A DNA stretch of 64,000 nucleotides. It comes from Sequoia sempervirens. Taxonomy: Eukaryota > Streptophyta > Pinopsida > Cupressales > Cupressaceae. Numbering within the stretch: the first letter of the stretch is position 1; every line of letters begins with the position of its first letter. The stretch lies in the NCBI GenBank assembly GCA_007258455.2, contig VDFB02270651.1:487339074-487403073 (forward strand). The letters run 5' to 3'. Below the pieces are notes generated by a model. It searched no databases, was not told the origin of the DNA, and saw only the letters and a program-made list of their open reading frames with translations. Below, in pieces: positions 11,460 through 24,184 of this stretch. Made by a program: the position numbers and the translations under genes.

Positions 11460-13076
11460 AACTAAACCAACAATTTTGTTTATTTTATGTACTCTTGCAC
11501 TCTTAGGATCTTTCACCTAAAAGGAGAGAGATAAAACCCCAAAATTGTGATGGTTCACTCAAATAGAGGATTGTGTGATGTAATTAAGACTACATGCAAT
11601 GATGTAGATGCAACTAAATGATGTAATTGATTGATTATTAATGCAAAACTAATGTAATATGCAATGTTTGAAAACACAGTGAGGTTTACAAGAATGAACA
11701 AGAAACATTCACAAAACTCAGAAATGAAAGAGACTGAAAGGAGTGCACCTGGAAATAGATTACAGATTTGAGAAGATTTTGGAATGCTGGAAAAATCACT
11801 GTTGATGACCAGTGGGACTCATTCGCCACTGATGGTGAATCAATCCTCCTACTGGTAAAATCTCCTAAAACAGGTTTCCAACTGTTGGGAACTAGAATCT
11901 AACAAAATCACCTTTTTCAGCCTTAAGGTGGGACTCATTGGCCACTGATAGTGAATCATTCCTCTTCCAAAATTCTGGGAGATCAAAGGTCAATTTTGGA
12001 GCTCCAGATCTACACTTGTCTTCTTGTTGGGTTGACGAAGTCAAATCTGCAGAAAATGGATTGTAGGTTGTCTCCAAGCTTGAAATAGGGTTTAGTTGAC
12101 TTGAAACACTTTGTTGACTTGTTGACCACCTTTCAACACCTATTTTCTTGACAAATCTGGATACAAAATTCTACAAACACACATGCAAAAGGGGAAAAAT
12201 GGTTAAGGATTAGAGTATAGGGATTTTCCTTGGTCAAATCCCACTTTGGTAATCAAACCCTTAATAAAGAAATGAAATGAAATGAACAAGGAATGATGAA
12301 TAAACAACATGCAAATGTCCTAAACTCACCACCACCTTGTTGAAGAAATCTGAAGATATGTCAATGGCTGCTCCAATATGCTTGATAAATGCTTGATTAA
12401 ATGATGTAAAGTGTTTGAATGCTAATTGATGAATGCAAGTGAACTTGATGATTGGGAGATGTAAAATGAGGAGAAAAACACTTATTTATACACACTTATG
12501 CCCTAATAACCCAATAATACATCATCATAGGCTGACATAAGATATTTTTAAATAAAAACCTGAAAGAAAATTTGAATTATTTTGAATTTGGAGCTAAGAG
12601 GGACTCATTCGCCACCCATGGCAAATGGGTCCCACCTTGGGCTTGTAAGTGGGTGTCAGGAATTAAGTCACATTTAATGTTATTTGTCAGGTTTGCATTC
12701 AAAAATACACTTAATTAAGTCTTATGAGTGCATAAATGGGTCATATAAAGCATAAGAAAGGTGTAAAGAGTGAAATCAAGCCTAGAAAAGCATGAAATAT
12801 TGTTACAAGACTTTACAACACCTTAAAATAGGACTTGATAAGTGATGAAAAGGTGATTTTTAGGTGAATTATCATGAAAAGAGTCTAGAAAAGTGTAGAA
12901 ATGTGTTACAACACTTCACAACACCTTCACAAGATGTCATATTTTAAATATTTAGGACCTAATGTGAATGCATAAGTTACATTGCAACATTAAATCAAAG
13001 AAAGACAAGTCAAACATCATTGGAGAAAGACCTAAAAGAACATGAAAATGTCAATGATCCATTTTTCTATGGTATA
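11460..13076 (-). repeat. Reversed LTR inserted in element B
   Basis: 1617 bp flanked by ATGAC at 11455-11459 and 13077-13081, and removal rejoins the reading frame seen in E (NLDD...DE..K..E.VHNELNTLF). Group LTR features appear reversed: dyads at 11814-11847, 11930-11963 and 12600-12633, GGGATTT/AAATCCC dyad at 12220-12242, and a reversed TATA-like sequence near 12484. Its ends are not clean TG...CA, so the exact borders may be off by a few bases. Confidence 0.8.
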
Positions 13077-13291
13077 ATGACGATGAAATTACAAAGATTT
13101 ATGAACAGGTGCATAATGAATTGAATACATTGTTTTCCTCTTCCATGAGCTTAAATGATAATTCCCCTAAGAATAGTGTTGAACTTGGTGATGGCCATAA
13201 TTCGGCACTTGCTATTGTCCCTTTAGCTAGTTTTCTACCTTTTGTATATGATGAACACAATTGGGATGTGGATGACTTGCTAATAGGTTGA
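13077..13291 (+). pseudogene. C-terminal end of the element B coding region
   Basis: Short open stretch ending at a stop at 13289-13291. VHNELNTLFSSSMSLND and the end VYDEHNWDVDDLLIG match the minus-strand E copy (24221-24440). A more distant relative, YNDLDWEANDLLVDEC, ends at about 63920. The conserved end followed by a stop suggests this is the true C-terminus of the family protein, with no RT or integrase behind it. Confidence 0.65.
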
Positions 13292-15000
13292 CCCGCATGT
13301 ACCTTACTAATCTTTCTGCATTTTGTTTTTCTTGTGTGATTGCATGTGCGTAATGTGATCCCCTGTGATGTTTTGTTTGATGTATCTCTCTATCTTTGTG
13401 AATTTCCTCTATTTGTACCTTCATTCTTCTATATGTCATAAATCTTTTAACTTTTCCTTTATCTTTTCATTTTTGATTGTGTTTTCCTTTTGGGGATGAT
13501 GTAAGGCGTCGAGACATCCATGTCTTTTCCATGTTGACCTAAAAGCTTTTCCTTTATTTTTATTTTTTATTTTTGGTCTTGTGTTTTTCTTTTAGGGATG
13601 ATGCAAGGCGTCAAGACATTCATGTCTCTTCCATGTTGACCCAAAAGCTTTTCCTTTATTTTTTTGTATCTTTTTCATTTGTCTTGTGTTTTCCTTTTGG
13701 GGATGATGCAAGGCATCGATACATTCATGTCTCTTCCATGTTGACCTCAAAGGTTTTTCTTTTTTTTCACTCTCTTTGTGTCATTCTTCTAGTTCTATGA
13801 GTATTTGAGGAATGATGACAGTTGCGAACTCTCTAAAAACATTGTGGCAAGAACATACTGACCCCAAATCTATAGATCCCTTATGTGTGTTTGGAGTTTC
13901 TTTTTGGGGGAAACCCCTCTATTTTCCTTTTCATGATGTAGCTTCATTTGGAAACATATGACTTGGCATAGGGCTTTACAAGTTAGCTCTCATTTCCTCT
14001 TTATTGTTAGCATTTATCATTTTCTACTTTAAAGTAATTACTCACAACATGGTGTTTAGCAATTCCTTTAAAGTGGGGCATGCATTGACATTATTCTTTT
14101 GTATTTTCATTTCATGGTGGTCTTCTTACTTCATGTGATGTTTCTTTCACTTTGTGGATGACATTGGGTGTGATGTCCTTCAAGAGTGTGATCTCTCTTA
14201 GCATATTATATTCCTCTTAATGGCTTGATGTGACACACTGCATCCCCTAAGTTGTGAATCTTCTATTCTTTGATTGGTCCTCTCTTGGAGACATTAGGCA
14301 CATGTTCCCTAAATTAAATACCTTACATGAATTAAGCAAGACTCCTTTGAATGTTCCCTATTTTTACATTTACAAAATTTTGGTTATATGGCCACCTTGC
14401 ATGCCTGTGGAGCCATCTTGTTTGTTCATTAGTTCTAAGAATACAAAGCTTTACTTGCCTCATGAAGCTCAAAGTTTATTGTTGTCATGGTGCCTTATCA
14501 AAGTTATTAGGAGGTAAAACTTTGGTATGATTTGATAGGAAGCCCATTTGAGGCATGACTTTCCCATAACCACTCACATGTGTGTGTGAGTGCATACCGG
14601 CCATGTGTGTATGTGTCTCACCTCTTTGGATTACTCACCCATTAAACATTCTAAAGTTTTTTTGCCTCAAAGTGAGCATTTATTTTTAGAAAACAACCTA
14701 TATTTGATCCACATCATGCTGGACAAACGGTCGAAGCTTGATTCATCCACCCCTTTTGTTTATTTTTTGCTTTTCTTTTTGTCTTTGGCAGTGTATGCTT
14801 GTGCCTTGATGATGCTCTTTATATCATTTTCATGTGTTTTTTTTGTTCTTATGTTTGTTTTCCATGGGATCTTGATCATGGGGGCTTGATCACCCCTCTT
14901 GATCATTGGCATCTTATCCTACCAACATTGGTGCACTCTGACCCCTCTTGATGTGAATTCATCTACTTTAGTGTGAGTTTGAAACTTGAGTTCCTCCTCT
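13292..15000 (+). other. Non-coding 3' tail of element B with ~105-bp tandem repeats
   Basis: About 1.7 kb between the last stop and the polypurine tract. At 13480-13790 three imperfect copies of a 102-105 bp unit occur, anchored by GGGGATGAT at 13491, 13593 and 13698, each followed by a GCGTC.AGACAT-like core and CCATGTTGACC. The E tail carries the equivalent three units. The rest resembles the tails of A and E. Small frames here are not supported as genes. Confidence 0.65.
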
Positions 15001-15019
15001 CACTAAAGTGGGGGCTAAA
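15001..15019 (+). other. Polypurine tract of element B
   Basis: CACTAAAGTGGGGGCTAAA immediately before the 3' LTR, identical to the tract at 2394-2412. Confidence 0.85.
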
Positions 15020-16807
15020 TGTAGTGTAAAAAAAAAAATTTCATGACATTTTCACATTTGTTTGGGCCCTCCTTATAAAATTGAGCTTAGTGATGCCTTG
15101 ACTTAGTGTTGTAGTGTGTTTAACACACTCACACTAGGTCTTGCGCCCTTATAAACTAAATAAACCTAATAATACCTTATTTAGGGTGTTGTAAAGTGTT
15201 GTAACACACTTTCACACTTTTCTATGGTTTTATTAAATAATTTTGCTTCTTTATGCTTTAATTGGCCTTATTTTGCATCCATAAGCCTCATTTAATGCAA
15301 CTTTTCGAGGATAATCCTAGCACAAATCAACAAGCAATCATAATTTGGGTGTTTTAGGTTGTGTGGCCCAGATTTAGTGATATGGGACTCATACACTACC
15401 CTAGGATTATGATTCCCACCTAGGGTTTTGGGCCTCGATCTAGATTTCACACCTTTATAAGCATTTTTGAAAATGTGTCCCATAATTATGTCTAATGGGA
15501 CTCATGCTACTTCTGGCATATGAGTCCCGTGTGGCCTAAAATTAAATTAAATTTAAATTATTTGTAGGATTTTATCCTCCTAGATCTAATGTTGGCTTGT
15601 AGTGTTGTAATTTTGGGAAATTTGGCATAAACAAGTATAAATACAAGTTTCTTTCACTCATTTTACACCTAGCAAGTTGAATAAGCATTCTTATAGAAAA
15701 TTTGAATTCACAAGAGCATTCAAGGATTGATTATGAAGTGTTTTAGAGCATTATTCAATTTCAAGCATCATGTCAAAGTCTTCATGCATCATGTTTATTT
15801 TTCAGCTAACAATTGTGATGTAGGGTTTCATGATTCAAGCTAGCATTCAATTCAAGATCTATCATATTCAAGCAAGAGTCAAGATCTATATTCATTGGAG
15901 CCAGTACTTCATACATGTTTGTAACACTTTATTGCTAGGGTTTGGTGAGTTGCAACATTACATTTTGTTCATTCATCATTCGTTCATCTTATTTCATTTC
16001 ATTTCAAGGTTTGATTACCAAATGGGGTTTGACCAAGGAAAACCCCTTTCCACTAACAAAGAAATTTTTTTCCCTCTCTTTAGTGTGTGATTTGTAGGCC
16101 TAGGTTGAAGAAATACTGAAGAGAAAGTTTGGAGAAATTTATCAAGTGTTCAAAGTTGTCACCTTGCATTGAAGATCATAGGAGAACATCTACAGGTTGC
16201 AAATTAGAGGTTTGGATCCGAAAATAAAGTGGAAAGGATAGAGAAGAAATTAAGGAGAAGATTCAGACTTTAAATTTCTAGAAAACCCTAACTAGATTGA
16301 TACGCCACTTCTGGCGTATGAGTCCCAATTTAGTCAAATTTTTAGATTTCAAGAGTTTCAATCATATCTCTTCCAGATTTCAACTTCTTCCCCAAAACCC
16401 TAATCTAGGACTAAATCACCTAGACTAGTGTATGAGTCCCAACAAGATTTAATTTTAGTGTTTTTATCATTTCAATCCTTCATCCAATCTTCTTCAAATT
16501 TCCAGGTGCACACCTTTCATCTCTCAGCTTTCTATTTTGATTTACATGCTTTCTAGGTTATTTAGTGAAGTATTGCATCATATTAGGTTTAAGAATTAGG
16601 TCTTTCATTTCATTAGTCTTTCCAAGCCCTAGCTTAGTGGTGAACCTCTCTTTTGCTTATAATCAAATCCTAGGAAAACCCTATTTCAAGATCTCTTTCT
16701 CCTTTGCATACTTTAGAGTGAGATCTCCAGGGTTTCCCTTGAATGAGAGAGAATGAAGATTGTTATTCTATCTCCCAATCATAGAAGCAAAAAAATTCAA
16801 CCTTTCA
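15020..16807 (+). repeat. 3' LTR of element B
   Basis: 1788 bp, starting TGTAGTGTAAAA and ending CCTTTCA, paired with 3637-5440. Dyads are at 15383-15418, 15497-15528, 16296-16325 and 16407-16440; the GGGGTTT/AAACCCC dyad is at 16024-16046. The two B LTRs differ by many substitutions and small indels, so B is not a recent insertion. Confidence 0.9.
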
Positions 16808-17255
16808 GCCTAATACTAGGACTAAATCACCACTTGTGGTGTATGAGTCCTAGTACTACCTTTTTCTAGATTTTAGGAGATTCATATTAGTTACTATGAG
16901 ATTCCAGTTTTTGTACAGAAACCCTGGTCTGGGACTAAAACACCCATACTAGCGTATGAGTCCCAGTGAGCTTAAAATAGAAGAATTTTAGGGTTTTGGA
17001 GCTTGTTTTGACCTCATCTTTCTTCCAGGTGCACATCTGTTCATTCTCAGTTTGTTATTTTGTATTTCAGTTTCATATTCTATGTCATATAGTTAGGCTT
17101 TCACATTGCATTCATCTCTTTCTTTCCAAGCCTTTGCTTGGTGGTGAACCCCTTTATTGTCTTTAATCACACCCTAGGACACCATTAATGCAAATATTTT
17201 TCCCTTATTCCATCCTTGGATTGAGATCTCTAGGGTTTCCTTGAATGAAACTTGA
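16808..17255 (+). repeat. 3' LTR of element A, distal part
   Basis: Resumes the LTR broken at 3636: it has the third and fourth dyads (16818-16852 and 16931-16964), then the common ending block (GGTGAACCCC, GAGATCTCTAGGG, CCTTGAATGA). The right border is uncertain, between about 17250 and 17315. Confidence 0.75.
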
Positions 17256-17348
17256 ATGTTTATATGTATAATTGTTAGTTTGATATATGAATATATTAAG
17301 GTTAAACCTACGTCTAATACATTTTATAACTTTTTGAATGTAAATATA

Positions 17349-17510
<162 letters not shown>

Positions 17511-19140
17511 ATATATATAAGATATATGATGTTCCTTATATGTAAAGTGCATAGTGCAATAGCTAATATGAATAAAGCACTTAAATAGTGTTGGGAAAAA
17601 TATAGCACAACCAAAGTATATAACAAAAGTTCTATTAATAAATGTTGAGTGCATTAATTCAAGCGCTCTTTCATATGATGATGTTGTAGCTAATGTACAA
17701 ATTTGTGCATGAAGGAAAAGTAAGACTTGGTCAAAACCCATGCTGGAAGAGGAAAATTATATGTTTAATCAACAAAAAAAAGACTTAAGGTGTTGCGCAT
17801 AGAATAGTTAAGGCACATATATGGAGAGCTTAATGAAAAGCCAACATGAAACCATATTTGAAGTTGCATAGGTGACTGATGGTTGGCTTGAGTAAAATCC
17901 AACAAGCTAAGACAATTGAATGCAACACATATAAAGCACTTATGGAAGGAATTCTAAAGCTAAAAGGAGTTTATAAACCCACACCATATCTAGATTATAC
18001 TATTAAATATGCATAGACTTAGTCAAAGGCTAAATAGCCACACTAGACTTAGAATGCAAACAGGAAATCCATGCATAAATATGCAGCCTCCTTCTGATAA
18101 GATTTGACTCAATAAAATATTTTTGATGTCCATAGAAACTAGTTGACTCATCCATGAGATTATTATGTGTTGCAAACCTATGAATGAGTCGTTGCATGAG
18201 GAAGAAAGGTGGTAGAAATACTTACTTGTTTGTAGCCTTCGGTTGCTTACAAATGAGTATAAATAGAGGTTTCCATTCTACCAAATGCTACACTTATCAT
18301 TCTTATTGTCTTGATGTTATTTTGTTGTGTGTGAAGAGAGCTTGTGAGTTGGGAGTTATTTTGGTATATCATATATGTGATTATTGAGAGATTTAGTGAG
18401 AAGTTAGAAGAGGGTAGTCAAGTGGATCTTGGAGGAGGAATCAATTGATCTTGAGGATTCATACTAGGAAAGAGTCTAATCAATTGGGGCAATAAACATG
18501 CATGCTAGTATCTATACCTTTTTCTTTTATTTTGGAAAGATTAAATAGATTTGATTACTATGATGGAAAAAATGGTTTTAAATGTATGTAGTGATGCTTG
18601 GTTTATATTGTTTGTTTCTCAATGGAATCTTGTTTTCATGAGACCTTCTGGTTAGCTTGCATTTATAATTATATGTATATTAATATGTTCTATATGTTGG
18701 AATTTGAGTTATTATTAGGAATTATATTTAGTCAAGTAGACTATATTTACATTGAAGTGATATCTTGAATTGAAAGCTTATGTAGATAGGTAAAGCCTTG
18801 TGCTTAATGAGGATAGTGACACCACATCATGAATAATGGCATAGTAGTCAATCATCGATAGGTTGTGAACCTTGTTGATAATTTATATGTGAACCATATT
18901 GTGAAGAGGGTTATGGGTGTAGAAGCACCAACCCCTCACAAGTTGATAATGTCCTTTGGATAAATATACAAACTTAGGGAATATTGCACGAACATGTGAT
19001 TATCTAAATTATACCGAATATAGAAGTTTTATGATTAGTTTGTGATCACCTGATCATAGCTTTACTTGATTATTGATTGAAACCCTAGGTTGAGGTTAAA
19101 CTACTTGGTTGGGTTATTTATTTGATCTTTGGTTAAAGCA
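17511..19140. other. Unassigned sequence left of the first gap
   Basis: No gene recognised. A TATAAATAG box at 18258-18266 with downstream GA-rich sequence could be the promoter part of an LTR or a lone promoter. No matching repeat elsewhere in the window and no element ends were found. Confidence 0.4.
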
Positions 19141-19240
19141 NNNNNNNNNNNNNNNNNNNNNNNNNNNNNNNNNNNNNNNNNNNNNNNNNNNNNNNNNNNN
19201 NNNNNNNNNNNNNNNNNNNNNNNNNNNNNNNNNNNNNNNN
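19141..19240. other. Assembly gap (100 N)
   Basis: Exactly 100 N, the usual placeholder for a gap of unknown size. It hides roughly the last 0.7 kb of the element E 3' LTR and its target-site flank. Confidence 0.99.
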
Positions 19241-19342
19241 TGGTAATTTACAACCTAGTCTTGCAAATCACACACAAGAAGAGGGAAAAATGTTGGGGGT
19301 TATGAATAGGGTTTGCCTTGTCAAACCCCTTTGTTGGTAATT

Positions 19343-19858
19343 TTTTTTATGAATATGGTAGTTATTCCATATTAAATTAAAGATAAAATACATATTCACA
19401 AAAAAAAATGGGAGGTAAAAAGACACACCCCGAGAGTCACATGGGAAGTGCCCAAAAAACTGAAAGATTAACTAACATGGGCCGAACCGAGAAGTCCATG
19501 AGTACAAAAACATAAACGGGCCATTAAGCTGCTATATGGAAGTGCCAACAAATCCAAGAGTGGTCTTTGTCATCCAAAATTTCTCCCATACATTAGCGGG
19601 GTTAGTGACGTCAGGAGGAGGGACCCAACCATCATCAACATCTTTATCTTTTTCTTCTTCTTTATCCTCGTGTTGGGACAAGATTGCAAGTGCCAAACGT
19701 GGAAAGCATTTACTAGTATCTGTCTAGCCAGAGCTAGAAGTAGGAGTGTCATAAGAGGGCCACCCAAAGCCACCATATCCACTCCCTGAAGTACTACCAA
19801 AAGGCCACCCCTGGCTAGCCCGCGATGAAGGGGAGCGAGTCCACTAAGGAGGGTAAGA
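19343..19858 (-). mobile_element. ~516-bp insertion with coding-like minus-strand fragment
   Basis: Absent from the E 5' LTR, where GGTAATT runs directly to CTTGAAATAG. On the minus strand a frame from about 19850 to a stop at 19532-19534 reads like a natural C-terminus: a Gly/Ser-rich stretch (GSTSGSGYGGFGWPSYD), an acidic/lysine stretch (EDKEEEKDKDVDDGW) and a tail ending GFVGTSI, with one internal stop. I do not recognise the protein. It may be the 3' end of a transposon gene. No clear terminal repeats. Confidence 0.45.
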
Positions 19859-20101
19859 ATCTTGAAATAGAATGAAATATGGAAAGAGAATGATGAATGA
19901 AATAAAGACAATGTTGCAACTCACCAAACCCTTGCAATAAGATGCTACAATCATGTAAATAATGGCTCCAATGGATGTAGTCTTGGAATCTAGCTTGATG
20001 TTGATAGATCTTGAATGAATCTCTTGCTTGAAACAAAAAACCCTACACCACAATTGTTAGCTCTAAAACAACATGATACAAGTAATATTTGACATGATGA
20101 A

Positions 20102-21622
20102 TGTAAGGAAAATTAGATGTGGAAACAACTCTCCTAATGTCAAAACCTCAGGGAAGAATGCAGATACACATTTAAATTTTTACAATTATAGTCAAACTGA
20201 GATGCACATGAAAGCAATAACAGAAATAGAGTATTTGACACACACATATGGACACCAGATATACGTGGGAAAACCCTTACGGGAGAAAAACCCACCACAC
20301 CAAGAGAAATCACTTTGTATTACAGTAATAAAGATTACATACAATTATCAGACTTATCTTTCTGATGTCATAATATAGCAGCATTCACCGTGAACAACTT
20401 TGTACAGGAACCTTCAATTTTCAGTCTACATAGAATAGAATTCATCCAATGATACTATTCGAACTATTCATCCAACTGTTGATCAAACCACCATCTGAAA
20501 ATCCAACTGAGCATCATATTCTATTCCAGACTATATTCATGCCACCCCTGTCTGTCAAGCTTCCTCATAGAACTGCCACAATGAATTGTCTTCCAACAGT
20601 TCTCATTCGGCTCATCTGATTGGTCGAATACCAGCCATGTAGATGGTCATCACTCGGTCAAAAGAGTTCACATTGTATTGGCATGTTGGTGAGACACAAG
20701 AAGTGTCTCCCCGATGCTCAAAATATTTACCATCGATGTCGCCAAGAGTTTACCTATCGGCTAGATGTTACATTGAGTTCAGAAGACCTGCTAAGACTTC
20801 CTCATGTCACCAGGACCTCATACCGACATTCACCACATGTATCGCTATCGCCAAGACTCATTTCTTTCGGTGAGACGTCATAACAAAGCTCCATATGTCA
20901 CATAGACATGAGTATTCTCATCGGCCAGACAATCATCTTTTTTTGAGACATCATATCGAGTCATTTAGGGTTACTTCAAAGAATTCAAAATTTGGAAAGA
21001 CTCAACCGCTATCGTTGAGACATCACTCCGAAACCCCCAGACATACCGAGCGCCAAATAGTAGTCGACAAGACTCTTTTCTATCGCTAAGAGTTCACACT
21101 GAGATCTTTTATGTTACCACAAAGACTCCATATGTGTTCCCATCGGTGAGACATTCAACGTTCACTGAGACGTCTTCCCAAGACCTTTTGAGTTACCTCG
21201 AAGCCTCCAAGTGTGTCCCCGTCGGCAAGACCTTTGTCGTTCGCTGAGACATCTTCTCGGGACCTTTTGAGTTATCTCGAAGCCTCCAAGTGTGTCCCGG
21301 ATGAATTTATACCAAATGTTGTCTGTGAGACATTAACACATCACTGAGAGCTTATAGCAAACACCCAAGAATCTCCCCGATATCCTATAGAATGGCCTGT
21401 CAGCTAGAGATCTATACAAGCAGTGAGAGGTCACAACGAACAAACTGTCACAGCGATAGGCTCCAAAGTAAAAGCGTTCAGTGAGACTCCTGCAAGGTCA
21501 TAGCGACCTAATCTGATTCAACAAGGTTACTACTGCTAGTCGGCTAGACATGATGGATGTCACACCGACTTTGCCCCAGTAGAGGTTACAGCCTGTGATG
21601 ATTGAGACACATATTTCCAACA
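20102..21622. mobile_element. 1.5-kb LTR-like insertion in the E 3' LTR
   Basis: Starts TGTAAGG and ends TTCCAACA, between near-identical 5-bp flanks ATGAA (20097-20101) and ATCAA (21623-21627). Removing it restores the E LTR sequence. No coding region. A GGGAAAACCC...GGGAGAAAAACCC stretch at 20269-20291 is typical of some plant retroelement LTRs. The TG...CA ends favour a solo LTR; orientation is not settled. Confidence 0.7.
21161..21300. repeat. 79-bp tandem duplication
   Basis: The block starting GTTCACTGAGACGTCTTC at 21161 recurs as GTTCGCTGAGACATCTTC at 21240 (period 79), sharing GACCTTTTGAGTTA and GCCTCCAAGTGTGTCCC. Looser relatives of CACTGAGA/CGCTGAGA recur at 21070-21480 within the same insertion. 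Confidence 0.8.
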
Positions 21623-22414
21623 ATCAAGATGCTTGTAGAATGTTCTCAAATGTTTGATAATCTGCTCTTGAAATTCCTTGAATGCTCTTATGAATGTTCA
21701 AATGCTCTTATGAACTCACTTGAATTCTAGGTATGAGTACTTGAATGCTTGGGGTGAAAATGAGAGAAAGAACCTTGCATTTATACTCAATTATGCAATA
21801 ATTCCCAAAATTACAACACTACAGGCCGACCTTAGATCTTGGAGAATAAAAACCTACCAAAAATTTATATAAAATTTGAATTGTGAGTTAAAGGGGACTC
21901 ATTCGCCACCTTGGGTGAATGGGTTCCACCTAAGGTGACTCATTCGCCCATAATGGAAAATGAGTCCCAACTTAGGAATTTGAGGTGGGTTTTTAGGATT
22001 TTGATGTTTTAAATTCATTTTATCGGGATTATTCTAAAAAATATACATAAATGTGGCTCGTGGATACAAAATGGGGCGAATTAAAGCATAAGAAAGCCTA
22101 ATTATTAATGATAAGCCTAGAGAAATGTGAAAGCGTGTTACAACACTTTATAACACTCCAAATAAGGCAAGAATTGTATTGATTATGCTTAGCTACTTGA
22201 TAAAACCCTAGAAAAGTGTGAAAGTGTGATACAATACTTCACAACACTTTTGCAAGGCACCATTAAAATTTTATTAGTTCATAAGGGCCCAAGACCTGTA
22301 GTGAATGTGTTATCAACATTGCAACATTAAATCAAGGCAATATTTAAGCCAAAGTCACAAGGAGGGCCCAAACGAGTCAGGAAAAGTAGAAGGGTTACTT
22401 TTTCGATGACCACA

Positions 22415-22433
22415 TTTAGCCCCCGCTTTAGTG
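22415..22433 (-). other. Polypurine tract of element E
   Basis: On the minus strand CACTAAAGCGGGGGCTAAA, one change from the A and B tracts, immediately before the E 3' LTR. Confidence 0.85.
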
Positions 22434-24184
22434 AGAGGATGAACTTGCTTTAAAATCACACTAAAGCAAAGCAACACACATTAAGAGGGGTTAAAATGAA
22501 CCAATGCTAGCAAGATGAGACAACAACAATCAAGAGGGGTGATCAAGCCCCTAGGATCAAGATCCCATGGAAAACCAACATAAGCACAAAAGAACACACA
22601 TGAAATTGATATAAAGAACAACAACAAGGCCAATCATACACTGCCAAAGATGAAAAAGAGAAAAGAAAAATAAGTATTTAAAGAATCAGATCAAGCTTCA
22701 ACCATTTTTTCCATCTTGATGCATGAATCAGATCTAGGTTTTTTGTCCATAAAAATTCATACTCACTTTGAGGCGATGGAATTCCTAGCTATCCGTTGGG
22801 TGAGAAGTCCTTAAAAGGTGAGAAACATACACTCATGGCTAGTATGCACTCACACACACATAGGTGGCTATGGGGAAATTCATGCCTCGAATTGGGCTTC
22901 CCATTCAACCATACCAAAGTTATACCTCATGATAACTTTAATAAGGTGCCACAAAAAAATACTTTTCGAGCTTCATGAGACAAGCAAAACTTTGTATGAT
23001 TGGAGCTCATGAAAAAATGCAATGTCTCTACAAGCATGCAAGTTGTATTATTCAAGGTGGCCATATAACAACAAATGAAAAATAAAAAATGCAAAGGATG
23101 TTCAATGGAGTCTTTCTTAGCTCACACGATGTCTTTAACTTAGGGAACATTGTTACTAATGTATCCAAGAGAGGAACAATCAAAGAATAGAAAATTCACA
23201 ACTTAGGGGATGCAATGTGTCACATCAAGACACTAAGAGGAATGCAATATGCTAAGAGAGATCATGCTCATGAAGGACATCACACCCAATATCATCCACA
23301 AAGCGACAAACACATCATATGAAGTAAGAAGGCTGCACTAAGAATAAGCAAAAATGCAAAAGAATAATGCCAATTTATATCCCCACTTCAAAGGAATTGC
23401 TAAACACCATGTTGTGAGCAATTACTTTAAAGTAGCAAAATAAAAAATACAAACAAGAAAGATGACATGAGAGCCAACTTGGAAAGCCCTATGCCAAGTC
23501 ATATGTATCCAAGTGAAGCTGTGTCATGCAAGAGAAAAAGAAAAGAAGGGGGTTTCCCCCAAAATGAAAACACCAAACACATAAGGGATCTATGGATTTG
23601 GGGTCAATATGTTCTTTGCTACAATGTTTTTAAAGATCAAGGAACTATCATCATCCCCCAAATACACATAGAAGTGGAAGAATGACACAAAGAGAGTGAA
23701 CACAAAGAAAAACCTCTTGGATCAACATGGAAGAGACATAGGGTGTCTCGACGCCTTGCATCATCCCCAAAAGGAAAACACAAGAAAAATGAAAAAGAAA
23801 AGGAAAAAGAAATAGGAAAAGCTTTTGGGTCAACATGAAGGACACATGAATGTCTTGATGCCTTGCGTCATCCCCAAAAGGAAAACATAAGAAAAAGATA
23901 AAGATAAAATGAGAAGGCAAAGAAAAAGAAAGCCTTTTGGGTCAACATGAAGGAGACATGAATGTATCGATGCCTTGCGCCATCCCCAAAAGGAAAACAC
24001 AAGAAAAAGATAAAGATGAAAAGCGAAAGTGATGCACGACACAAAGAAGAATGAAGGTACAAATAGAGGAATTCCACAAAGAGAGGGAACATCAAATAGA
24101 ACATCATGAGGGATCACATTACGCATATGCAATCACACAAAAGAAAAATGAAAGGAAAAATAAAATGCATTTGACTAGCAAGGA
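22434..24184 (-). other. Non-coding 3' tail of element E with ~110-bp repeats
   Basis: Counterpart of the B tail. Three units anchored by ATCATCCCC/CATCCCC near 23760, 23870 and 23981 lie at about 23700-24010. The small frames here, including repeated PFGDGARHRYIHVS-like peptides, are translations of this tandem repeat and not genes. Confidence 0.65.

Larger units (their letters stand above)
19241..22414 (-). repeat. 3' LTR of element E (truncated by gap, two insertions)
   Basis: Read on the minus strand it begins TGTGGTCATC at 22414, right after the reversed polypurine tract. It matches the E 5' LTR (41497-44324) through the dyads at 21894-21927 and 21936-21969, a reversed TATA near 21780 and the GGGTTTG/CAAACCC dyad at 19309-19328. 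It runs into the gap before its end. Two foreign blocks (19343-19858 and 20102-21622) interrupt text that is continuous in the 5' LTR. Confidence 0.85.

Noticed and set aside
23651..24132. Three overlapping minus frames with repeated PFGDGARHRYIHVS-like peptides
   Set aside because: They arise from the ~110-bp tandem repeats in the E tail; the same repeats in B are in other frames with stops.
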